Origin: Panax quinquefolius
Lineage: Eukaryota > Streptophyta > Magnoliopsida > Apiales > Araliaceae
Reading direction: 5' to 3'
DNA: 64,000 nucleotides
NCBI GenBank assembly: GCA_020205615.1
Contig: CM035169.1
Span: forward strand, 21,676,540 to 21,740,539
Made by a program: the position numbers and the translations under genes. Shown piece by piece: positions 42,397 to 50,961 of this stretch. Below the pieces are notes generated by a model. It was not told the origin of the DNA and searched no databases. It saw nothing but the letters and a program-made list of their open reading frames with translations. Positions within the stretch are counted from its first letter, which is position 1. Each line of letters starts with the position of its first letter.

Positions 42397-44897
42397 TGCG
42401 CCCCCAAAATTAGGTATACATCACCCATCTTGAGTCGCATGGATACATAGTGCGAAATTCAAATACAACTTAATAATAAACTGTACGTATACAATACGAC
42501 AAAACATAAAGCTATGAGTTTGAATACAAATATTGTCTACTAGAGATTATACAAACTCAAAAGGAGTCCTCATTATAATTATTATCACACTATTTCACGA
42601 GAATAGTGAGGACTACTAATGCACCATCTAGGACCATCACTCTTGTTCCCTGACTAGTCCCATTACGTTCTCATTTTCACGAAGAAACGGTGAAAGAAAA
42701 GGTGAGCTCAACTAGCCCGATGAAGAAATATTATGACTAAGATAATGCGAGAATAATTTATCGTTAGCCTTCAAGCGATGTTAAAGCGATAAAATATAAT
42801 AACTATCAAGTTTAAGCTGCGGTGAACAAGAAATCCATTAGAAGAAGTCAAGTAGGAATAAAATCTACTATATATTCTATGATTTAAAGGTTTTCATCAC
42901 TTTTATCGCTTGGGACTCAACTTAAAAAATAATCCACATCATCGAATCACCCATGCTTTTACTGACGAGGATATTCTTTAGTAACACGACCACGAATTAT
43001 CCATGCATTACGACTTAAGATAATCATGTTTTCATCAACGGTCCCGATCGTGCCATAAAACAATTCATCTTTACTGACTACTGACGAAAAAAGAATCCAT
43101 AGCCATAATCATACCAAAAAGCGTCCATCAATGCACTCACGGGCCAATGAGGACTTTTTTCACATCATTTGTAACATTACGGTTATGATTATAGAAGAAT
43201 AATCCATAGTCATAATCATACCAAGTCCATCTACATGCACTCTGAAGGCCACAGATGACTTTCAACATAATATAAACATGAGGATGATGACAATGATAAA
43301 AGAATTCAATAAAACAAGTTCAAGAATTAATTTATCTAGGAACCGATAACGTTCAAATTGTCGACATGATCTTGCTTTGTAGAGTAAAATTCAAGAATGC
43401 TCGGAAGAATATTTCTATGAAAAGATCTTTGGATGAAGCCGCAAATATCAAGGATATTCCACTAATTTCATGGAGTATAGAAGTCAAAGTTTTAACCAAC
43501 TCAAGTAAATAAAGAATGGAATAACAAAAGAAATCACCATAAATGCGATAGGCCGCGCGCATGCGAGTTATTCCAACGAATAATAAATAACGGAACGGTC
43601 AGGCAGAAAGCGCATGAGACAAGATATTCCAACGAGAATAATAAAGAATGGAATCAGTCCGGACGTAAAAGCGCATGCAGAACGGTATATTTCGACAAAA
43701 TAATAAATAATGGAACCGGGTCCACAGAACGAACGCATGCAGACGATGATATTCAATGAATAATAAATAATGGAACCAGTAAAGCGTAAGCCTTATTGAA
43801 CGAAGATATTTAGATAGAATAATAAAGAATGAAATAACAGAAAAATTTCACTAAGTATAGGGTAGCCCGCGTATCTGAGTTATTCAACGAATAATAAATA
43901 ATGGAATAATGAAGTTCTCTTCATGAATACAAAATAAATAATACCCCCCTTACGTAAAAGTAAAAGCTGAATATAAGAGTAGGGAAGTAGCATAATACTT
44001 TTCTATAGTTTTTCTATAACTTTTCTCTCTCTACAGAGTTTCAATTGAATTCGTAAGAAATAATGAAGGAATGAGCTTATTTATAGGAAAATGGGTGAAT
44101 AGTAACTAATTCATGAACGATCAGATTGATTTACTTTTAAGCGGACGGTCCATATTGGTTTACTATTAAAACTTAAAACAACGGTCCATCTTGATTTCTT
44201 ATTAAAACTTTAAACCAACGATCCATATTGATTTACTATTATAACTTTCCACCACGGTGGTTGATATTGATTTACTTATTATATCTTCAACCAACGATCG
44301 AAAAAATTAGCACATCTCCTCGTGGAATAATATTGTACCCAAAAATGATTTAATAGAAAAAAAAAAATATATTTTACGGGTGATCAATAGTATTCCATGA
44401 ATAGTACTTCGTGAATAGTAACTCATGAATAGTAACTCGTGAATAAGTAACTCCGTGAATAGTAACTTTCGTGAATAAGTACTTTCGAAAACACAAAAAG
44501 TGTCCCGAATACCGATTGAACAATCTTGGTGACTTCTCACATAAGCATCGATAATCAATACCGTGTCTTACTACTATGCGAACCACGCGTATTCATTGTA
44601 TTTTTAACACGGGTGTTTCAACAGTTAATCAGTAAAACTTTCGTAGTTATTTTCATAAAGTATTTTTTCGTTTTCTCAATCAAATAATAATTACATTTGT
44701 GGGGTCCACCAATGATTATCTGTCATTCGCATATTGACGGATATTCCCCGACCAATCGAATATTATATAACCACTTGCTTACTTTACAAAATTTATAAAT
44801 ATTACCCACAACTATAACATTACATCAAATCAACACCATAATAAAAAAATTATTTGGAAAAAATTAAATCTTTATTCATAAAATCTGGTGTCTCACA
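42397..44897 (-). repeat. 5' LTR of the Tekay-like element
   Basis: This is a near copy of 37181-39687 in the same orientation, with the same minisatellite (43555-43815) and TGAATAGTAACTC units (44395-44470). Its right edge is cleanly TGTGAGACACC on the minus strand. Its left edge has lost a few bases (TGCGCCCCC against TGTGACGCCCCC). Differences from the partner are concentrated at CG and CNG words and are often indels. Confidence 0.9.
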
Positions 44898-45151
44898 AGT
44901 AGATTATTTGAATAGGAAGTGCATTGTTGTGTTATTATTAGTTACATTCATCTGCATTTGTTTTATGTTACTTAGGTAGAAAAATGGTTAGATGAATTGG
45001 TAGTGTTGTAAATTATAATGTACTGCAATTTTTCTTGTAGTTAACTCAATGTCAAAAAAATTGTTGAAATTGGTTAATGGAAGTCCTTGTTTAAATAGTT
45101 TTGTGTGTATCATTGTGAATGAGTTGTGCAAGTTTAATACAATAAATGCTA

Positions 45152-45313
45152 CTACTTTCGTTCCTAAAAAAATATCGTTTAAGGTTTTGACATATGGATT
45201 AAGAAAGTATCATTTATCAAGTAAAATTTATTTAAAATTTCATCACTATCCCTTTATGGGAAGTTGAAAATTATTAATATAAATGAGACAATTTTTTGGG
45301 ATAATGAGAGAAG
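45152..45313. mobile_element. Degenerate Stowaway-like MITE in the GRF element
   Basis: The left TACTTTCGTTCCTAAAAAA and the right end GAGACAATTTTTTGGGAT...AGTA are recognisable as a worn Stowaway inverted repeat (usual end CTCCCTCCGTCCC), with TA at both edges. It is about 160 bp long. Confidence 0.55.
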
Positions 45314-45448
45314 TACTTTTGGGAGCGGCACAATTAACTTAAAATTTATAACGTCCGGAAGAAAAAAAATGTTAATGAATTAAGTAGGAATTCGAGTAAA
45401 ACCAAAAGGGCATTTTTGTACTTTGCCGGACATTACCCCTTTTTGCCT

Positions 45449-45787
45449 TTTTTTTTTTTTTTTTTTTTGCTGTCAAACTCCAAATAGCAATATCAGATCC
45501 ATTAAAGTCGTCATATCTTCAGCTTCCGACTAATTTTCCGATCATATTCAGGTTTACGCTCTTAGTTTTCATAAATTGCATTATAATTAATTTTATTATA
45601 AGGATATGTAGCTCGTGTTTTCTATAATATTTTTATTAATGCTTTCAAATTTCAATAGATTTTGTGATTTACCGTCACATAAATAGCCCTAAGCTATACG
45701 ATATTAAATTATGAGATCAATTACCAATTGAATAGTGCTTCTTTTCTTGTCATTCAGAGTGGAAATTGAATTAGAGTTTTGTACACG
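45449..45787 (+). promoter_or_regulatory. VTI11: VTI11-type gene promoter-proximal region and leader
   Basis: Only about 340 bp separate the end of the GRF transposon from the start codon. A possible leader intron runs from gtttacgctc (about 45552) to ttcag (45757). The region starts with a T run (45448-45468) abutting the transposon end. No TATA box is assigned. Confidence 0.4.
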
Positions 45788-45968
45788 ATGAGTGAGGTAT
45801 TTGAAGGTTACGAACGCCAATACTGTGAGCTTTCCGCAAATTTATCTAAAAAGTGTACCTCTGCTACTCTGGTCGATGGAGGTCAGACTCAAACCCTCTC
45901 ATCAAAATACTGAATTAATTGTATTTGAAAAAACTTTCAATCATCTCTTTAACGTATTCATTCTGTAT

Positions 45969-46022
<54 letters not shown>

Positions 46023-47353
46023 CTTAATTCATTATTAAGTTCGGCTAACTCATTGACATCCTTAGTTATACCCCACCACCCCACCCCACCCCACCCCACC
46101 CCACCCCAAAGTTAAGCTTGTTGTCAATTTGTTGAATGGAAGTTAGGATTGTAAGATGGTTCTTTTTAATGTTTCAAACATAAGGAATGCACTTCGATTG
46201 ACTTATTGTTTTGATATATAATGAGGTTATAGAGAATTAGAACTTGGTAATTTATCTTGTATAGTGTTGATTATTCTTAGTTTTCTTGTAGACTTGTTTC
46301 TTTTTAATTTTTTGTGAGCCATGATGCCTAGTAGGCTTCTTATTATGGATGAGGTTGCTATTAGGCATGAGGACAGAGGATATATCAATTGTATCTACTG
46401 TGAAGCTGCCTTTTCAGCAGTCTCCAAATATTATTGTACCTGTAATACCTTTACTTCCTCTAATTTGGTATATGTGAAAGTTGTCATGTGTGAAGTATGA
46501 TATTTTAATGAATTATTTAAATGTTATTTTTTTATGTAGTTTGTTTCATAATGCAATTTCTTCCCCAGATATTGTTTTTGACAATTTGAAATATCTTATA
46601 CTACTGATTACATGTGAACAACAGAACAAGAGGTTTAGAGTTACTCTACTTTTTAAGCTCCTACAATGTTATTATGAAAAACGTCACTCTGATTCAAAAA
46701 TATAGAATTGTTATCCATCCCATTACTAATTTCTTTCCACTACAGCTTCATAAGAATATGCACACACATGTTTATATGCCCTGTAAACAAGTTTCTGAAA
46801 TAGAGAAGGGTTGTTTTTTACGCTCATTGTAGTAGTTCCCCCTTCTCCATTCCAGTACGAGTGTCATAGTTGGATTTTAAGATATTCAAAAGCCATACTT
46901 AGAAATATTATATTTCAACTTTTTATAAATAATTCTTTAGCATCTGAACTCTGACGTGCAATTTACCAATTTCAAACAAGTGTTATTTTTTTATATCTAA
47001 ATGCCACAAATATGGTTTTGAATCATGATACTCAAATTGGAATGGAGTTAATTTTGACTAATAGAGGTGGTACAATTTATTGATTAATGTACGAGTAAGA
47101 TATTTTATTGTTTGTTATACTTCAATGCCTGTGAATGATTGACCTCTTAATGCACAAATGTTTAATGTCTATTTATACATTTATGATTAATCATTAAACA
47201 GTTGTGGCCTCAATCTACCTCAACCTCTTGCATTTGACATTAGAATTTTTTTAAGCAATTGGTGTTACGGAATAATGAACTGACTAATGTTTTTGGGAAT
47301 TATAGGATCTGTAACTCTGTTGAATTATTTATAGTTGATCCTGAACCCTTTGA

Positions 47354-47399
<46 letters not shown>

Positions 47400-50374
47400 T
47401 ATGCAGCATTACTGATGCAATTAATCTCTGAAACTATTGGTTTGAATTTTATTCTATTGCTTATCTTATCTAAAGTTCTTTTCGTTCCACAATGTTTGCA
47501 TGCCTTTTACTTGTGTAAAATAGAAAAGAAAAAGGTTTGTGTACCTTTTCCTTTACTATCATTATTATGAATTTCTCCTTTTCATGAGTTCAGGACATTG
47601 CTGTTTAAATATATATTCTTACTTCTTACAGAACAAAAAAAACAAAAACTTTCCGAAGTAAAAGCTGGACTGGATGAAGCAGAATCTTTGGTATTATATG
47701 AGCTTTATACTTGCTGCAAAATATATTCAATTCTTTTTTCCCATATCCTAGAAATCAAATATAATCTTGGCTGATTGAATCTGCAGGTCCGCAAGATGGA
47801 CCTTGAGGCAAGAAGTTTGCAGCCCAATGTGAAGGCCGTGCTTCTTGCTAAGTTAAGGGAATATAAATCTGATCTGAACAATTTGAAGAGTGAAGTTAAA
47901 CGAATTGTATCAACTAACTTAAATCAGGCTGCAAGAGACGAGTTGTTGGAGTCGGGCATGGCTGATGCTTCAACGGTATGACTGATTAGTTTATATATAT
48001 AAATCCTGTTTATGTCTCACAGTAGAAAGTCTTGGCCATAGTCGTGGTATTTGGCAGTATGCTTTGGAAAGGAATCTCCTGTAGCTACATATAATTGCAG
48101 TTAGCAGGAACTTGCATGTATAAAAAAAACTTAAGCCTGAAAGAGAAACGTTTAAAATTTGCTCATCTTTATGGGCATTTAGTGTCTTCTCTCACATCTC
48201 AGTAACGAGGAACTTGTTTTTTCTAGCAAGCAAATAATTAAATATTTGAAGTGTTTCACGACTATAGCATATATCATTATTCATCAACTCTTTTATCTAA
48301 TTTTGAGAAATGAGAATACTCGTTCTCTTTATGATTTGTGGTGACACTGAATGGTAAGTGGTGTAGGTATCAGCGGATCAAAAAGGAAGATTACTGATGT
48401 CGACTGAAAGATTAAACAAGACTAGTGACAGAGTTAGGGAAAGTAGAAAGACCATGCTGGAGACAGAAGAGCTTGGTGTTTCAATTCTTCATGATCTGCA
48501 TCAACAGAGACAGTCTCTCTTGCACACGAATAAAACGGTATTACTTGATGATTTTGATTTCATATGCAAGTATCACAGACTTCTTGTTGTGGTGTTGTGT
48601 GTCATCCTAAGTAGCAAGGAAGCGTAAATAGGAAATGGGTACGAAGATGTGGAAACGAAGTGACAAAAAATAAAATAAAATTGTAGGCTATCAAACATTG
48701 GGAAACTTTTATATTAACTTTTATTATATATAATAACATCAAAGATATTAAATCCATATAATAAAAAAAGAATAAAAATGGAACTAGTTTTTTATCACCG
48801 CTAAATTTTTACCCGCAGTCCCACACACTTCCATATTTCCAAGTAGGACCCCCATTTGATTTTTTAAAAAAGTTGAATATTGTTCTGAAGTGTTTTTATT
48901 ACATCTCACTGGTGAACACCCAACATTTCCACCTCATTTCATAGCTAATTTCTTCTTCTTATTTTTTTTTTGGAGAAATCATGTTTTGGAGATGTTTCCT
49001 GAAGGTTTCTTAGTGTTTCAATTTTCGAATGTTTCCAAAATTGTGATTTGGATAGACTTTACGTGTTTCGTACCTAAAATCCAATAGTTGTTCCTTATTG
49101 GGAATCACACAGTTTCTTTGTCTCCTTTTCTGTTGGGTAATTTTGTAAATCCAGGCCCATTGGATCCTATGTTTCCAATTTAGCTTTATATTTCTTTTGC
49201 TCTCCAATTAGGCCTGAGCAAATTATGCTCTGATCCAAGTGTGATAATGATCAATAATCTGATTCATTATGTAATTGATAATTGATGTGCCCCATGATCC
49301 AATAATACGGATTATGATCCAAATCGACCCATTTTAAAAAAAACATTTGTACAATTATATTAATTTCTTAAATATTATTATTCGTAAAATTGTACTAAGT
49401 TATGAAAGAATGCCACATAATCACAGATGTTGACAGGAAGTATGCATAATATCTATATTTACTGATGTATTGGTTTATTTTCTGTATATATGATGCGAGT
49501 TTAAATAATTTTAATAGTATGGATTATCATTATTTCTTTTTACTGGAGAACCAAAAACATAATGTATGTATTAATAAACAACTTTCAGATAGGCTGAAGA
49601 CTTTTAGCTAAACCAAATAGAAAATAGTTTTGTTGAATGGTATGACAATGTAATGGACTTTTATGCTAATTTCATTATAAAAACCTACTAATTGCACTTC
49701 ATACATATTTAGTATAATTTTAATTTTGAAGTAGTATGAAGTTTCTCTTGGATATACTTTTATATAATTATTTTAATAAATTTTCTCAATAGCAATTTAA
49801 TTAATAAAATTTATATTAGTAAAACTCAATAAATTTATTTCTAAATTATTGGGACAAACTTAAAATGTGTAAAGAAAAAAAGGAAGAAGTGCAATATAAT
49901 TCTCATTTTGGAATGGAGAGTGACATTAAAATAGTAACAATACAATGATTGTAATAAATAAAGAAAGAAATAATATAGTTATAGTTGGACAACTTAGTTG
50001 GATGAGTAAATGAAACATATGGTATTATTTATTTATTTTGGTGGATCAGTGGGTCAAATGAAATATGATCCATGATTTGACCCATTTAAAATATTGAATG
50101 GATCATATTTTAGTGAATAAATGAGGTGAAATTTGTGTTGGAGCAAATCAAATCACAAGATGAAGGCATCTGTGATTGTTGTGAGTTTATAGATCTAATG
50201 ATTTTGTTTTGACGGTTGCAGCTTCATGGAGTGGATGACAATGTGAGCAAGACTAAGAAGATATTGACAGCAATGTCAAGACGCATGAGCAGGAACAAGT
50301 ATATCATTGGCTCCATAATCGCGGTCCTTGTACTTGCAATCATCTTGATCTTGTACTTTAAATTGAAGAACTAG
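45788..50374 (+). CDS. VTI11: Qb-SNARE VTI11-type (vesicle transport v-SNARE)
   Basis: This SNARE of the VTI1 family works in trans-Golgi/prevacuole-to-vacuole membrane fusion, with SYP2- and SYP5-type partners. Five exons, 45788-45881, 47632-47690, 47787-47975, 48367-48537 and 50222-50374, all GT/AG, sum to 666 nt = 221 aa, exactly the usual length. Visible: N-terminal helical bundle (FEGYERQYCELSANLSKK; DLEARSLQPNVK), SNARE motif about 128-190 with glutamines in LHQQRQSLL, and a tail anchor (residues about 198-217, IIGSIIAVLVLAIILILYF). The start is the only in-frame ATG with the conserved MS(E/D)VF(E/D)GYERQY N-terminus. Introns 1 (1.75 kb) and 4 (1.68 kb) are long and AT-rich; intron 1 carries microsatellites. 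No frame damage. Confidence 0.95.
45972..46020. repeat. (AT)n microsatellite, VTI11 intron 1
   Basis: About 49 bp of uninterrupted AT/TA repeats. Confidence 0.95.
46071..46108. repeat. (CCCCA)n microsatellite, VTI11 intron 1
   Basis: CCCCA pentamers repeat about seven times. The tract is strand-asymmetric (C-rich on plus), 50 bp after the AT repeat. Confidence 0.95.
47357..47396. repeat. (AT)n microsatellite, end of VTI11 intron 1
   Basis: About 40 bp of AT repeats, 235 bp before exon 2. Confidence 0.95.
48538..50221 (+). other. VTI11 intron 4 (large, AT-rich)
   Basis: This 1.68 kb intron holds no supported ORF. Words such as ATGATCCA and GACCCATTT recur in both orientations near 49240-49335 and 50040-50110, which may mark the two ends of a worn insertion of about 850 bp. 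No clean terminal repeat or target duplication was found. Confidence 0.4.
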
Positions 50375-50771
50375 GCTTGGTTTGGTTTTTGTTTTGAGCG
50401 TGGTCTGAATGAATTCTTTACCTTTTGGGTTCTGTTAATTTCTTCAAGTTAATTGATAAATGAAAAAAGCAGGTGTGTATCTCTATCATGCGTTGTATTG
50501 GTTTTTAATCAGTTGTATGAGTGAGAGACTATTTACACAATTTTTTGCTGCTTCCTCGACTCTGTCCGCGGAGCGGAGTATCATTTTGTTCCGTAAATAC
50601 GAACGTTCCATTGGAATCTTATACCGCCAATGTTGCCTTTTATTAACACAACAAATTAAGTAATTTTTTTTTTTTTAAAAATAATTATTAGGGAGAAAAT
50701 GGTTTTAAATGGAGACGCGTTTCAGTTTATATTTATTAAATATAATTAAGAGAGGAAGAAGAGAAGAAAAT

Positions 50772-50844
50772 GGGGATGTAGCTCAAATGGTAGAGCGCTC
50801 GCTTTGCATGCGAGAGGCACGGGGTTCGATACCCCGCATCTCCA
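50772..50844 (+). tRNA. tRNA-Ala (anticodon UGC)
   Basis: A 73-nt cloverleaf: acceptor GGGGATG with CATCTCC plus discriminator A, D arm GCTC/GAGC, anticodon stem CTCGC/GCGAG with loop TTTGCAT (anticodon TGC), and T arm CGGGG/CCCCG with loop TTCGATA. The third acceptor pair is G3:U70, the identity element of alanine tRNA. A and B boxes (TAGCTCAAATGG, GGTTCGATACC) are intact, CCA is not encoded and there is no intron, all as expected for a nuclear plant gene. A T run follows as pol III terminator. Confidence 0.98.
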
Positions 50845-50850
50845 TTTTTT
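50845..50850 (+). terminator. Pol III terminator (T6) of tRNA-Ala
   Basis: A run of six T starts directly after the discriminator base, the standard RNA polymerase III stop. Confidence 0.85.
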
Positions 50851-50961
50851 AAATTGTCCCACGATGTTTTTTACTTCAGCCCCAAATTTTAATTATAAAT
50901 AATCAGGGTTCTGTATTATTTGTTACAGATCTACCTCGAAACACAAATCAAGTAAACAACA

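Larger units (their letters stand above)
37181..44897 (-). mobile_element. Internally deleted Tekay-like gypsy retrotransposon with both LTRs and TSD
   Basis: LTRs of about 2.5 kb lie at 37181-39687 (3' LTR) and 42397-44897 (5' LTR) in minus orientation, flanked by AGTAG (37176-37180 and 44898-44902). A primer-binding-like site (ATCAAAGCTTAGG on the minus strand) follows the 5' LTR near 42390. A purine tract (AAGGAGGGGAGAT) abuts the 3' LTR at 39688-39700. The internal region is only 2.7 kb: gag, zinc knuckle, protease, a scrap of RNase H and the integrase C-terminus remain. Reverse transcriptase and the integrase core are gone, so it cannot move by itself. Confidence 0.9.
30848..44979 (+). 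pseudogene. GRF-type zinc-finger protein with C-terminal membrane anchor, interrupted by two retroelement insertions
   Basis: The pieces are 30848-30909 (Ser run, ARRR, AIDVDYED), 36780-36875 (LCYCGLIAPLWTSW...FFSCSKFR), an intron (36876-36954, gt...ag), 36955-37180 (GCGFFVWHDPNMCERAN then a coiled coil), and 44903-44979 (VDYLNRKC then a hydrophobic helix VVLLLVTFICICFMLL and stop). Frames match across both insertions once one target duplicate is dropped. CxC, C and C positions fit the GRF zinc-binding motif known in plant small nucleic-acid-binding proteins. Two in-frame stops (TAG 37057, TAA 37165) and the lack of an ATG before the Ser run show it is dead or eroded. Gene function is not established; membrane anchoring is inferred. 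Confidence 0.75.
29318..45448 (+). mobile_element. Composite TIR DNA transposon (MULE-like) carrying a GRF zinc-finger gene
   Basis: The ends are exact inverted copies of 17 bp: AGGCAAAAAGGGGTAAT at 29318-29334 and its complement at 45432-45448. Similarity continues inward for about 120-150 bp (left 30471-30595 after skipping an insertion; right 45431 down to about 45318), with matching words CAAAAAT, GGTTTTAC, TTTTTTTTCTTC and AAATTTTA. Removing the later insertions leaves an element of about 1.4 kb whose only gene is the GRF pseudogene. Long terminal inverted repeats without a transposase suggest a non-autonomous Mutator-like element. The target duplication is obscured on the right by a poly-T run. 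Confidence 0.7.

Noticed and set aside
49240..50110. Insertion in VTI11 intron 4 bounded by ATGATCCA words
   Set aside because: The words recur in mixed orientations without consistent terminal repeats or a target duplication.
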